DNA from: Olavius algarvensis spirochete endosymbiont
GTDB lineage: Bacteria > Spirochaetota > Spirochaetia > DSM-2461
DNA: 64,000 bases
Direction of reading: 5' to 3'
NCBI GenBank assembly: GCA_900608495.1
Contig: UWYT01000246.1
Span: 1 to 64,000, forward strand
In this document: piece by piece, positions 8,471 to 17,399 of the stretch
Layout of the letters: each line of letters starts with the position of its first letter
Position numbering within the stretch: the first letter of the stretch is position 1
Made by a program: the position numbers and the translations under genes
Notes under the pieces: model-generated
Told to the model about the DNA's origin: nothing
The model's input: only the letters and a program-made list of their open reading frames with translations
The model's database searches: none

Positions 8471-9121
8471 TCAGTTCTCTATGTATCGGGTTACTGGTGC
8501 AATCGTGACATAACTATCGGCAAAACCATCAATCCCATGTATGACACTCACGCTGTTTTCCGCCTCAGTCTTATGAGTGAAAGGGCCCAATCTCACCCGG
8601 TATATCAAATTGCCACTCTCATCCTTGGTGAAAACCCGTACAGGAAGACCCATTTCGGCTAAGTCATCACGAACTCTCTCCGCGTGCGCTATCGTCTTAG
8701 TTGCCACCACCTGAACCCAGTACATATCCTCACGCACTTCTCTGGATGCGCTCCGCACAACTTCTTCGTGATACGCAGGTTTTTCCGATTCGGTGGGTGC
8801 CAGTTCCTCTTCCCGCGTTTTCAGTACCACTGAGGACTCCGAAGCCTCATCGCCATTCTCAATACCGGCATAATCGGCGACAAAATCGCCATCCTCAATC
8901 AATGGAGGATACTCGGCGTCTTCCCTGGCCCAAGTAATCGGATCAAATTCATCCGAAGGATTCTTCTCAGCGTTCGAGGAGATAGTTTTGCCAATTTCGG
9001 ATTTGCTGTCCTCTCCTTTCTGCATCAGAAGCAAACCAGCAACCAGCGAAATGGCCAATATCGCCAAGATGCTTAACACAGCCACTAAACTTGAATTCCC
9101 GGTTTGTTCAGAGCTCATCAA
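8471..9121 (-). CDS. Membrane-anchored SPOR-domain protein
   Basis: The 216-residue protein has one N-terminal membrane helix (SLVAVLSILAILAISLVAGLLL, ~residues 10-31), an acidic low-complexity linker rich in E, D and S (~35-130), and a C-terminal SPOR domain (YWVQVVATKTIAHAERVRDDL ... VYRVRLGPF-type pattern, ~133-210). SPOR domains bind peptidoglycan stripped of stem peptides at division sites, so a role in septation or the periplasmic envelope is likely. The domain is expected to face the periplasm. The start overlaps the end of coaE by 14 bases, making it the last gene of the fliS-polA-coaE run. Confidence 0.85.
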   Translation of the reverse strand: MMSSEQTGNSSLVAVLSILAILAISLVAGLLLMQKGEDSKSEIGKTISSNAEKNPSDEFDPITWAREDAEYPPLIEDGDFVADYAGIENGDEASESSVVLKTREEELAPTESEKPAYHEEVVRSASREVREDMYWVQVVATKTIAHAERVRDDLAEMGLPVRVFTKDESGNLIYRVRLGPFTHKTEAENSVSVIHGIDGFADSYVTIAPVTRYIEN

Positions 9122-9707
9122 CTCGCTCCCCTTTTATTGCAGGAAGAATACTGCCCAGCAAGAAGCGCAAATATGCGTCTCCTCGGGCATTTCTCACTTT
9201 ATAGATTTCGGCGCGCTTGGGAAAAAACTTAGAATTCAATTCCTTTTGGCTTCGGAATCTTAACCAAGTATCTCGCAACGATCTTCCATCTCTCTTCAAA
9301 ACCCGTAAAAAGCGTCGTATCCAACCTGCCTCAATCCAGATAAACGCGCTACACTCCTCTGCAAGTGAGGTTTTGTGAAGATTTACGCCATGAATCGCAA
9401 GAAGAGAATCTGAATATGCTGCAAGCCACTTCCGAACCTCCAATTCTATGCAAGGATAGGTTAACTCTTCCAAACGCCTCAGGGCAAGTGAATCAGAGAA
9501 CACAAGCCGTCCAAGTTTAACACGATCCACCACCCCATTGACAAGCAGCCCAGGCCCAAGAGTATCTTCAATTTGTTTGCTTAAGGTTATGAGACATTGA
9601 TGGCCCACAATATCCAAATCCAAGCTTCGAAAACCCAGCTCCTCCAGAATACCGGCTACATAGTTCTTCCCGGAACCACACCTCCCCACAATGCCAATCA
9701 GTATCAA
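9108..9707 (-). CDS. coaE: Dephospho-CoA kinase
   Basis: The 199-residue protein catalyses the last step of coenzyme A synthesis, phosphorylating dephospho-CoA with ATP. The N-terminal P-loop reads GRCGSGKN (residues ~8-15), followed by the LGFRSLDLDIVGHQ segment in which an Asp binds the substrate (normally DAD). The canonical Ser/Thr after the P-loop Lys is Asn; I recall similar GKN loops in other spirochaete CoaE proteins, but could not check this. Length fits the family. The start overlaps the polA stop by four bases (ATGA), so translation is coupled. Middle regions are divergent, so activity is inferred from the motif and gene order. Confidence 0.8.
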   Translation of the reverse strand: MILIGIVGRCGSGKNYVAGILEELGFRSLDLDIVGHQCLITLSKQIEDTLGPGLLVNGVVDRVKLGRLVFSDSLALRRLEELTYPCIELEVRKWLAAYSDSLLAIHGVNLHKTSLAEECSAFIWIEAGWIRRFLRVLKRDGRSLRDTWLRFRSQKELNSKFFPKRAEIYKVRNARGDAYLRFLLGSILPAIKGERVDEL

Positions 9708-12415
9708 TGAATGTCGCCCCAGGAATCCCCCGTTTCCACGCTGACACGAAGCGGAACAGTCAGCTTCACCACATTCTCCATAGTATCCTTCAACGCAACC
9801 TTAAGCTCCGAAACAATTGCAATTGGAGACTCAATCAATAGTTCATCATGAACCTGGAGTAGCATCTTGGCCCTTGAGAAGCGATTCATAAGCACCTCAT
9901 TGACTTCTATCATCGCCTTCTTCATGATGTCCGCCGCAGTACCTTGAATGCGGGTATTCACAGCCGCTCGTTCCGAAGCCGCCTTCTCAACCTTATTTCT
10001 GCTATTTATACCAGGCAGAGGCCGAAAACGCCCGTAAAGCGTTCTAGTTCCCCCATCGGCCTCCGCATCTGACACCGCTTGGTTAATAAAATTCCCGATC
10101 CCCTCATAAGTGGCAAAATAGGTTTCGATAAATTGGTTAGCTTCCTTTCGACTGATATTCAATTCGTTCGAAAGACGAAAGGCACTCATCCCATACATAA
10201 CGCCAAAATTAACCGCCTTTGCCATCCTTCTCTGCCCGTCCATCACATCTGAAGCATCAACGCCGAATAATTGAGCTGCTGTTTGCACATGCACATCAAC
10301 GCCATCGTTAAATGCCTTGGCAAGTCCCCAATCCCCCGACATATGTGCAAGCACAACTAATTCAATCTGGGAATAATCCACGGAAATAAAGGTATATCCA
10401 TCCCTGCTTCTGAAAGCCCTTCTAATCCGTCTACCATTTTCATCCCTTACGGGAATATTTTGCAAATTGGGATTATTGCTCGAGAGACGTCCAGTGGCCG
10501 CTCCTACCTGCGAATAACTCGTATGAATCCGCCCGTCCCCTGGATACACCAAACGCGGCAGCACATCAACGTAGGTGGATTTCAACTTACTCAGCGAACG
10601 ATAAAACAGAATCTTCTCCGGCATCGGATCTTCTCGCGCCAGGTTCATAAGCACAGTGTTATCCGTTGAATACCCCATTTTCGTTTTCTTCCCTGGCTTC
10701 AAACCTCGTTCCTGAAAAAGCACTTCTTGCAGTTGCTTCGGCGAAGCGACATTGAATTCTCGCCCACACAAGTTGTGAATCTCCGACACCACAGAGTCGA
10801 TTTCCCTTCCCAACTCCTCCCCATAACTTTCCAAGGCAGAAAATTCCAAACCGATGCCTTCAATTTCCATAGCAGTCAGAATTGGAAGCAGCGGCATCTC
10901 GATTTCCCAAAAAATCGATGCCCTTTTCGGATCGGACTTCAAAATCTTTTCAAACACTCTGTAGAGACGGAGTGTTACATCTGCGTCCTCCGCCGCATAC
11001 GCAACTGCCTCTTTCAAGCCAACGGAATCAAAAGTGGACCCCTTAGGTACTACGTCATCAAATTTTATCGTGCTGAAGCCCAGGTAACGATCGCATAGAG
11101 CGTCCATGCCAACCGGCGAGGAGGCATCTATCACCCAGGCAGCAATCATAGTATCAAACCATGCATTTTCAAGCCGAACACCAACTCTGCGCAAAACCTT
11201 CAAATCGTACTTGAAATTCTGCCCGACAACGCGAATTCTTCCATTAACAAGAATCCCATTCAACCAATCAACCACCTCTCCAAGAGCCATACAGCTGCAA
11301 TCAGCACATTTAATTGGCAGATATCCCGCCTTACCCTCACTAACCGAAACCGAAATGCCAATCAGATTAGCCAGCATCGGATCCAAATTGTCCGTCTCGG
11401 TATCGAGTGCCACTAATCCACTTTCCAAAATTCTTTCACCCCATTTGTCCATTTGCTCACGGTTCAGTATAGGAGAGTAATTAACCTCTGGTGCACCAGA
11501 CTTCCCAACTTCAAGTCGCGTCTTTATCTCCGTCGCATTATAACCAGCCAATTCGGCCGCCTCCCGGGCAAAAGTTATCATATTCCTCTTCCGAAATTCC
11601 CTGGCTGCCGCCGCAAAATCAACAATCCCATTGTCAACAGAAGCAATTTCGTCTTCCAATGCCAAATTGCGCACAATCCTAACTAGTTTCCGACTGAAAT
11701 ACGCGCTCTCCTTCCCCTCCTTCAATTTTAACAAGCGCACACCCTTGGCCGCTTCATCTATATTCTTGTAAAGAGAATCAAGATTATCCCATTTGGCAAG
11801 GAGGGCCGCTGCCGTCTTTTCACCAATGCCCTCAACCCCCCTTATGTTATCCGAGCTATCGCCAATAAGAGCCAGGTAGTCAACCATTTGGTCCGGTCTA
11901 ACTCCCTTTTCTTCGAGCACTTGTTCAGGCCCAATCTCCTGAAATCCGCCCCCCTGTTTTGGTTTTAACATTCGAACATTTTCATCAACCAGCTGCATAA
12001 GATCTTTATCCGCGCTAACCAGAGAACAACTTCGCGCTTCTCTGCGGCAAATTTCTGCCATTGATCCTATTACATCATCAGCCTCATAGCCCTCCACCGA
12101 AATAGCCGGAATGCCCAGACATTCAAGAATATCTCTTATTATTGGAATCTGAGCATGCAAGTCTTCAGGAGCGGCATCCCGAGTTGCTTTATAATCCGGA
12201 TAAAGCTTATGCCTATGTGTCGGTTCAACCGTATCCATCGCAACTGCAATGCGCCGTGCCCCATAGTTCTTCTCAAGAAAAAAAATTGTCCGGAAGAATC
12301 CGTATACAGCAGAGACATTGTTTCCATTACTATCGGTGAGGTGTCTGCTCGCTAAGGCGAAAAATGCTCTGTAAATTAACCCGTAACCATCCAGAATAAA
12401 TAATTTGTCTTTCAT
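9704..12415 (-). CDS. polA: DNA polymerase I
   Basis: The 903-residue protein has all three classical domains. The 5'-3' flap exonuclease is at ~1-290 (FILDGYGLIYRAFF, SADKDLMQLV, GDSSDNIRGVEGIGEKTA). The 3'-5' proofreading domain at ~320-500 keeps its acidic residues (LDTETDNLD, GQNFKYDLK, YAAEDADV). The polymerase domain at ~510-903 has motif A (SVDYSQIEL, ~680), the O-helix (RRMAKAVNFGVMYG, with the Phe that selects dNTPs over ddNTPs) and motif C (VHDELLIE, ~855). It fills gaps in repair and removes RNA primers. Proofreading looks intact, unlike in several other polA lineages. The upstream orphan ends 8 bases before its start. Confidence 0.97.
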   Translation of the reverse strand: MKDKLFILDGYGLIYRAFFALASRHLTDSNGNNVSAVYGFFRTIFFLEKNYGARRIAVAMDTVEPTHRHKLYPDYKATRDAAPEDLHAQIPIIRDILECLGIPAISVEGYEADDVIGSMAEICRREARSCSLVSADKDLMQLVDENVRMLKPKQGGGFQEIGPEQVLEEKGVRPDQMVDYLALIGDSSDNIRGVEGIGEKTAAALLAKWDNLDSLYKNIDEAAKGVRLLKLKEGKESAYFSRKLVRIVRNLALEDEIASVDNGIVDFAAAAREFRKRNMITFAREAAELAGYNATEIKTRLEVGKSGAPEVNYSPILNREQMDKWGERILESGLVALDTETDNLDPMLANLIGISVSVSEGKAGYLPIKCADCSCMALGEVVDWLNGILVNGRIRVVGQNFKYDLKVLRRVGVRLENAWFDTMIAAWVIDASSPVGMDALCDRYLGFSTIKFDDVVPKGSTFDSVGLKEAVAYAAEDADVTLRLYRVFEKILKSDPKRASIFWEIEMPLLPILTAMEIEGIGLEFSALESYGEELGREIDSVVSEIHNLCGREFNVASPKQLQEVLFQERGLKPGKKTKMGYSTDNTVLMNLAREDPMPEKILFYRSLSKLKSTYVDVLPRLVYPGDGRIHTSYSQVGAATGRLSSNNPNLQNIPVRDENGRRIRRAFRSRDGYTFISVDYSQIELVVLAHMSGDWGLAKAFNDGVDVHVQTAAQLFGVDASDVMDGQRRMAKAVNFGVMYGMSAFRLSNELNISRKEANQFIETYFATYEGIGNFINQAVSDAEADGGTRTLYGRFRPLPGINSRNKVEKAASERAAVNTRIQGTAADIMKKAMIEVNEVLMNRFSRAKMLLQVHDELLIESPIAIVSELKVALKDTMENVVKLTVPLRVSVETGDSWGDIH

Positions 12416-12423
12416 CCCGCTAA

Positions 12424-12864
12424 TTATATGTGTACATCGATTTGTGAAGGAAAAACTTTCATGCTCGGTCGATTCCTTGGCCTGCCAAGCTGCCTAAGTT
12501 CACTCCGTATACGAGCCATCCGTTTCTGTGCCAATTCGCCCAGTAAATGAAATTTCGCCGAAACAACTCGCGCCCTGGCTGCCAACTCCTGATTATCAGG
12601 CGGAATAAGCCCGATAGCGCTCGCATCCCGCCGTCTTGTAGCCGCCAAGGCAAGACTTCGCTCAACTTGTTCCTTCGCAAGTTTGGCTTCCTCCAGTAGA
12701 TTCTTCCACCTGCGTGAATTCAAACTGGAAAACCTTGAAAACTTATCCGAAGTTCCTGCAAGCAACATTTCCAACCGAGCTATAATGAACTCATAGTCTG
12801 TTATGCTTAAACGAATGGAACGATCAATATCCCGCCACCAAGATGGCAATTCCTGTCTCATCAT
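12424..12864 (-). CDS. Helical orphan protein between fliS and polA
   Basis: This is a 146-residue protein that I do not recognise. It is predicted to be almost wholly alpha-helical, rich in Arg, Leu, Ala and Glu, with no membrane segment or cysteines (NLLEEAKLAKEQVERSLALA, ARARVVSAKFHLLGELAQKR). Its helical character and position just after fliS recall small flagellar export chaperones such as FliT or FlgN, but no sequence match can be claimed. The start ATG (12862-12864) overlaps by ATGA the end of a 22-codon reading frame that begins just after fliS. The stop lies 8 bases before polA, so it sits inside the apparent operon. Confidence 0.7.
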   Translation of the reverse strand: MMRQELPSWWRDIDRSIRLSITDYEFIIARLEMLLAGTSDKFSRFSSLNSRRWKNLLEEAKLAKEQVERSLALAATRRRDASAIGLIPPDNQELAARARVVSAKFHLLGELAQKRMARIRSELRQLGRPRNRPSMKVFPSQIDVHI

Positions 12865-12929
12865 TGTCCAACCAGATTGACATCACCTTGTTGGAGAGTC
12901 TTCACAAGGGTCTGCGCGTCATTCAACAT
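12861..12929 (-). CDS. Putative 22-residue ORF linking fliS to the next gene
   Basis: A short frame reads MLNDAQTLVKTLQQGDVNLVGQ and stops in an exact ATGA overlap with the following 146-residue gene. Its ATG lies four bases past the fliS stop codon. No good ribosome site is seen, so it may be translated by re-initiation after fliS, or be a chance frame. The hydrophilic, helix-forming sequence shows no signal or membrane segment. Confidence 0.3.
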   Translation of the reverse strand: MLNDAQTLVKTLQQGDVNLVGQ

Positions 12930-12932
12930 CGA

Positions 12933-13349
12933 TTATCCAGCTAAATTGATGCCACCTTTCTCCCGAGTTTCCCGAGCGCCGGCAGTAATTTCAACAGAAT
13001 CCCAAGCCTCTCTGAGGGTAGTCATATGGCTGCAAACTTCCTTCAGATTAGAACTCTTCTTGGAGAGATTGGCATCAACCAATTTCTGATTGAAGTACAT
13101 GTAAAGACGAAAAAGATTTTGCGCAATATCCCCTCCCCTTTCAAAATCAAGAGAAATCATAAGCTCCGCCAGAATATCCTGGGCCTTTACAATTGCATTA
13201 TGTGCCAAGTCCAGCTTCGGATGCTGTGCATCAAGCTCCCTACACGCGCTTCTGAGCTGCTTGATACACTCATCATAGAGCATAACTATCAGTCTTCCGC
13301 CTGAAGCAGTTTTTACACCCGTTTGCTTATATACTCGAAGTGGATTCAT
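12933..13349 (-). CDS. fliS: Flagellin export chaperone FliS
   Basis: The protein starts MNPLRVYKQTGVKTASGGRL and has ~138 residues. The Y-K-x-x-x-V-x-T-A-S/G-x-x-x-L-I-V-M-L-Y-D pattern at its N terminus is diagnostic of FliS, which caps the C-terminal helix of flagellin until export. The remainder is a four-helix bundle (LAHNAIVKAQDILAELMISL, NLFRLYMYFNQKLVDANL). The frame also allows a TTG start three codons upstream with GAGGAG before it. It shows that the organism makes flagella, although no other flagellar gene lies in the window. It heads the minus-strand fliS-orphan-polA-coaE-SPOR run. Confidence 0.93.
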   Translation of the reverse strand: MNPLRVYKQTGVKTASGGRLIVMLYDECIKQLRSACRELDAQHPKLDLAHNAIVKAQDILAELMISLDFERGGDIAQNLFRLYMYFNQKLVDANLSKKSSNLKEVCSHMTTLREAWDSVEITAGARETREKGGINLAG

Positions 13350-13618
13350 GGCCTCCAAAGTACTCCTCGCTTTTCGATCATAAAAACAGTCTGTTCAGAC
13401 TTTATCGGTCCTTTATCAAAACGGTATTAGCAAAACATGACTTCACGCAGAGCAAACTCCAGATTTTGTTTCTCAGAATAGAAGATACGCCATAAAAGCT
13501 TCACGTTTCCTCATAATCGCGGCATGAGGATTCATTCTCAAAAAGGTTCACCAACTCATAAGAACTCACATTCTTCACTCATTATAGGATGTTCATGCCA
13601 GCAAGATAAGGAGGGAAA

Positions 13619-13939
13619 TCAAATTCCCGCCAAAGTGACAAGAGCTTCTATCATCTTCCAGGTGCTATCCGATATATCCTCCCTTTGCAAGTAACCCGCG
13701 ACAAGCGCATGAGCAATAGGAATTCCAGGATCCACTCCGGAAGTCCATGTGTCGTGGGTGGATGCTGATAAGCTATGAATTTCATCGAGCACTCGCCTGG
13801 CTGAACTCTTATTTCTCTTCCAACGGCGTATCACCGTGGAAATTTTGTTAAGACGTTTCTCTGCTTCACGGTTGGTTGCAAGCTTCATCAAACTACTCAA
13901 CTCATTTCTCATTGCCTGTGAATAAACTCGTTCTCTCAT
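13619..13939 (-). CDS. Small orphan protein, 106 residues
   Basis: I do not recognise this protein. It begins MRERVYSQAMRNELSSLMKL, has a strongly basic middle (VIRRWKRNKSSARRVLDEIH) and a more acidic C-terminal helix (SDSTWKMIEALVTLAGI). It looks alpha-helical and soluble, with no Cys and no signal sequence. An ATG with only a weak GGA ribosome site precedes it. A perfect 18-bp palindrome lies 12 bases upstream of the start codon, which argues for a regulated small gene rather than a chance frame. A large gap separates it from both neighbours. Confidence 0.5.
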   Translation of the reverse strand: MRERVYSQAMRNELSSLMKLATNREAEKRLNKISTVIRRWKRNKSSARRVLDEIHSLSASTHDTWTSGVDPGIPIAHALVAGYLQREDISDSTWKMIEALVTLAGI

Positions 13940-14425
13940 AACAATTCCATTGCTGGTCTAGACCAGCAGGCTGCGTTCAGTGTGACTAGCCACCTCACAA
14001 AAGTCTGTCCATCCGCGCCACATCTTGAGATATGAGGCTGCTCACCGTCCCCGCCTTTTCAAAAAAGTGTTGGGAATTGAATCCTCCAAATTGAATTCAT
14101 TCAGCTTATCCCAAACGATGAGAAGGGGCCTCCTCGTAAAGGCACTTCAATCTTCGGCATCGATATCCTCAAAAAGATACAAGTAAAACGCTCTTCATTA
14201 AGCCAAGGAACAATTTTTTCAGTCTCATCGATAAGACGAATCCGCGAGTCATCGTGAGGCAATTCTCCTTGTTTCGATGAGTTCATCGACGGATGTGTAC
14301 TACACTCTTCCCCTTTCCTGGGCCCGGACCCTCGAGAAATCAAGGGAATTCATGGTCAGTGAATCCAGGGCGTCGAGGTGACAAACGTTTGGAATATCTT
14401 TCTCTTTCACCTACCCATACTCTTC
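13940..14425. other. Intergenic region, 486 bp
   Basis: Apart from the palindrome at 13951-13968, nothing definite is seen. A minus-strand frame at 14101-14343 (80 codons) contains a possibly protein-like stretch (RIRLIDETEKIVPWLNEERF) but has no ribosome site, and its N-terminal part does not look coding. It may be chance or a remnant. Confidence 0.4.
13951..13968. repeat. Perfect 18-bp palindrome upstream of the small orphan gene
   Basis: TGCTGGTCTAGACCAGCA is its own reverse complement over all 18 bases. It lies 12 bases upstream of the ATG of the minus-strand 106-residue gene, where an operator, or a hairpin in the 5' end of the message, would act. No T-run follows on either strand, so it is not a standard terminator. 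Confidence 0.6.
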
Positions 14426-15163
14426 CTATGATTCAAGCAATTTCTTTAGCAAAGACGGCCGGTTTGTTATTATACCATCAATTCCCCATTTTATGAACCT
14501 GCACATATCCTCTTCATTGTCAACCGTCCAAACATGTACTTCCCAACCTCGTTTTTGCAGTTTCCTCATGCGCTTCTCTGTCAATACTCGAATCGGACCG
14601 ATCTGTTCCGGCACCTGCAAGTATTTTTCGTTCCTCTTAGGACAGCGTATAATTCCAAAAAACGAAAGCAAAACAATGGCCGCCGCGCCAAGGCAAGCCA
14701 TGGATATGGGTGCGTGTTTACACATCCTGGAAAAGAGATTAACCGTTCTATCTCGAAACGAGGCGGTTACGCATCGAATACCAGCATTACTCTTCATAAG
14801 TAAACTCACCCAGGCACGAACTATATCCTTGCCCGAATCCTTCAAATCCACATTGAAACGGGCATTCGGAAACATATTGAGAGCGTCCTCCATAAACAGA
14901 GGTTTTGCGGTTCTATCCGCGCCATCCCGAAGGAGTATCTTTGTTAATTCAGCCTTTTTGCACTGCGCAATCGGCTTTGGGGGACCGCCCAGCCTGGATA
15001 AATCAGCATCATGGGCAACTAACAAGTAACCATCGGCACTTAGACGAAGATCGGTTTCAATTACATCAACCCCGGCGGCCAGGGCAGCCTTAAACGAGGA
15101 TTCTGTATTCTCAATGGCAAATTCCGGAGCTCCTCGATGTCCGATGATTAGCGGTCTTTTCAT
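14426..15163 (-). CDS. Glycerophosphodiester phosphodiesterase
   Basis: The protein has 245 residues from ATG 15163 (MKRPLIIGHRGAPEFAIENT). It carries the family's active-site elements: HRG at the N terminus, E-N-T, E-T-D-L-R-L-S-A-D-G and the following H-D. Enzymes of this type cut deacylated phospholipids to glycerol-3-phosphate and an alcohol. The C-terminal strand VHVWTVDNEEDMCRFIKWG-IDGIITNRP is typical of the UgpQ-like branch. There is a hydrophobic stretch around residues 155-175 (ISMACLGAAAIVLLSFFGII), unusual for a soluble TIM barrel, that could be a buried strand and helix or a membrane contact. The frame is open 28 codons further upstream without a good start. Confidence 0.88.
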   Translation of the reverse strand: MKRPLIIGHRGAPEFAIENTESSFKAALAAGVDVIETDLRLSADGYLLVAHDADLSRLGGPPKPIAQCKKAELTKILLRDGADRTAKPLFMEDALNMFPNARFNVDLKDSGKDIVRAWVSLLMKSNAGIRCVTASFRDRTVNLFSRMCKHAPISMACLGAAAIVLLSFFGIIRCPKRNEKYLQVPEQIGPIRVLTEKRMRKLQKRGWEVHVWTVDNEEDMCRFIKWGIDGIITNRPSLLKKLLES

Positions 15164-15657
15164 TTTCGATCGCACAATCCTTATTCCAAATCGAGTGGGA
15201 ATCTTTAACTCTCGCCTGGAAATTTGACAATTCCATCTTTGCACCACTCATTGCTGCATGAGTCTCTAATCCGATGCGATACCTACTTAAATTCAGTAAA
15301 CAGGGCATTGATAGCTCTAGGAGAGATGATACACTGTTCTTTCTGAATGGGCAGTGGATTAATGCACAATTTCCTTTCGCTTAAAACCTAAAGAGTTATG
15401 CCCAGGCGAAAAATGCCAATTGAGAGCCAATTGACAGATTATTGAGGAGACCGGCATTTTCGATTCCCTACTTACTTGTACCAATTGATATAAGCTTCCT
15501 ATTCTTTAGGAACAGCTTTGCAGTCCGAAGCTGCCGTTGCTTGTAGTTGCGGTACTTTCGTGGCTTACTTGATGTCGTTTTCGATTTTTAAGAGACAGCC
15601 CATCATGAGGGGTATTATCCGGGCCTCAACCATAGAAATCAGCGTTGGAAGTGAAAA
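15164..15657. other. Intergenic region between aroDE and the phosphodiesterase gene
   Basis: This ~490-bp stretch contains no convincing gene. It holds an outer inverted repeat AAAATGCC/GGCATTTT (about 15407-15456) enclosing a short direct repeat of GCCAATTGA (15414-15433). This could fold into a long hairpin but lacks a terminator-like U-run. No promoter was assigned. Confidence 0.35.
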
Positions 15658-17157
15658 TTACACTGGGGAAGGGGGAACAATTCCTGTGAATAGTTGGAAC
15701 TGGAGCCGGGCCTGAGCTTTGAACATGGCAAGACCGCTGATGGTTTGGCAGCCGGCAACCTGGGCCCTTCTAAGAAAAGGAGTTTCACTGGATCCATAAA
15801 TCACATCGTATACAAATGAGCAGCCGACCGGATTCCACCAGGGGATGGGATCGATTCTCTCGTTTGGCGGCATACCCAGGCTTGTGGTTTGAACTGCAAG
15901 AAAGATTCCTGATGCCAATTTGGGCAATGCTTTCTTATCCAAAGGGCCCCATTCAGCCTTACACTCCTCGGCCAGTGTTCGGGCCTTGTCGATGCTCCGA
16001 TTCAATATTGTCAGTTTCATCCCGACATTGCAGAGAACATGGGCTACGGCTCGGGCAGCACCTCCGGCGCCTATTATTAACGCCTTTCTGCCAAATAACG
16101 TCTCTTCTGAACTGGTGCCCATACCCTCCTTTAGAGATTGAAGAAATCCTTCTGCATCTGTATTTTCCGCTCGCCAACCACCGGAGGTTTTTATCAGCGT
16201 ATTAGCGGAGCCTGTTTTTTGAGCCAAGTTGCTAGCGGAATCGGCGAGGGTCAATGCCACTTCCTTATGCGGTATGGTTACTGATAATCCACTGATATCC
16301 CAGATATCGCATGTTTCCAGAGTGCCAGCGAGGTTGTCTGTGCGAATAGGAATATAGGTTCCCTCCACATCCAAATCCTGAAGCCACCGATTGTGAATTA
16401 CAGGAGATTTACTGTGAGCGATGGGGTTTCCTACCACTGCAAACAGAGGGGTGGATTTGTCTATCTTGCGAAATCGATAGAGCTTTTCGAGAGTTTTGGG
16501 CTGTAATTGACCTGGTTGTGACTTCATTTCTCTAAGTGAGGTTGCATAGGTCCAGAGGGAACCATGCCGCTGCGATAGAATCCGGGAAGGACTTCCATAT
16601 TCGCCCATGGCTATAAGTATTTTCTTATCCAGAAATTTTGTGGCTGCAGCGGCGCGAGCAAGGTTAAGCAGTGCCGCACTATCGGCGCAATTTGCGGCTA
16701 TTTTAAGGATGTTGCCTTCCGCTCCCAGTCTAGAGATTAAATCTGTCAAGACAGGCACTGGACCGGATAGCAGATTATCGCTGAAATCATGTACAGATCG
16801 AATTATTTTGGCTCCGACTGCCTCGGCAGCCCTGCGCACTTCCGTTAGCGGATGATTCCCTTCGATATCTACAAAACTCCAGGGCGCGGAATTCAACAAG
16901 GCTAAAAACAAATTTATCCGCTCGGCTTCGCTCTCACCATTGATTCCCCATCGCCCCCCGTCTTCTGCGAGACGAATTGTCAGAATCAAGGGTATCTGGA
17001 CCTTCTCCGGCAGTTCGGCTGCCCTGGTGCGCTCAGATGGTTTGAGCAAATCCACCCGCAGTTCGGCAAGATTGATATACTGGCGATTCTCTTCCACTTG
17101 TAGAATCGCGCCTTCTATGTCAGGGGAATTCAAGATTAGACAGATTGCACTCACCAA
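15658..17157 (-). CDS. aroDE: Bifunctional 3-dehydroquinate dehydratase / shikimate dehydrogenase
   Basis: The 499-residue fusion catalyses steps 3 and 4 of the shikimate pathway. Residues ~1-225 are type I dehydroquinase: ELRVDLL, SVHDF (catalytic His) and NILKIA (Schiff-base Lys). Residues ~235-499 are shikimate dehydrogenase: VVGNPIAHSKSPVIHN, SVTIPHKE (catalytic Lys), ENTDAEG (catalytic Asp) and a nucleotide-binding loop GAGGAARAV. The same fusion is known in plants, chlamydiae and some spirochaetes; separate genes are usual elsewhere in bacteria. The start is TTG or the adjacent GTG. It is divergent from the pyruvate:ferredoxin oxidoreductase gene, with ~240 bp between them. No other aro gene is nearby. 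Confidence 0.94.
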   Translation of the reverse strand: MVSAICLILNSPDIEGAILQVEENRQYINLAELRVDLLKPSERTRAAELPEKVQIPLILTIRLAEDGGRWGINGESEAERINLFLALLNSAPWSFVDIEGNHPLTEVRRAAEAVGAKIIRSVHDFSDNLLSGPVPVLTDLISRLGAEGNILKIAANCADSAALLNLARAAAATKFLDKKILIAMGEYGSPSRILSQRHGSLWTYATSLREMKSQPGQLQPKTLEKLYRFRKIDKSTPLFAVVGNPIAHSKSPVIHNRWLQDLDVEGTYIPIRTDNLAGTLETCDIWDISGLSVTIPHKEVALTLADSASNLAQKTGSANTLIKTSGGWRAENTDAEGFLQSLKEGMGTSSEETLFGRKALIIGAGGAARAVAHVLCNVGMKLTILNRSIDKARTLAEECKAEWGPLDKKALPKLASGIFLAVQTTSLGMPPNERIDPIPWWNPVGCSFVYDVIYGSSETPFLRRAQVAGCQTISGLAMFKAQARLQFQLFTGIVPPSPV

Positions 17158-17333
17158 TAACTCAATATTATACGGGGATAGTATTCAATAAGCACTCAAT
17201 TCTAGCATCCAAATGCAAAACGCGATACCACTATCACGCTTGAACGATTATCCGATTTATTTCAGTGACAACCCTTGGAGCCACAATTCTCGTCCCTCCC
17301 CGCGCTTTTCCCACCCGATACTATGGATCGCCC

Positions 17334-17362
17334 TTGAATTCCGCACCCGCCGCAGATATGAT
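17334..17362 (+). promoter_or_regulatory. Sigma70-like promoter of the pyruvate:ferredoxin oxidoreductase gene
   Basis: TTGAAT at 17334-17339 and TATGAT at 17357-17362 are separated by exactly 17 bases, each differing from consensus at one or two positions. Transcription would start near 17369, giving a leader of about 30 bases with an AGGAAA ribosome site before the ATG at 17400. Confidence 0.6.
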
Positions 17363-17399
17363 GAATGTTGGCAAGAAAACTTGAAAACTAGGAAAATAC

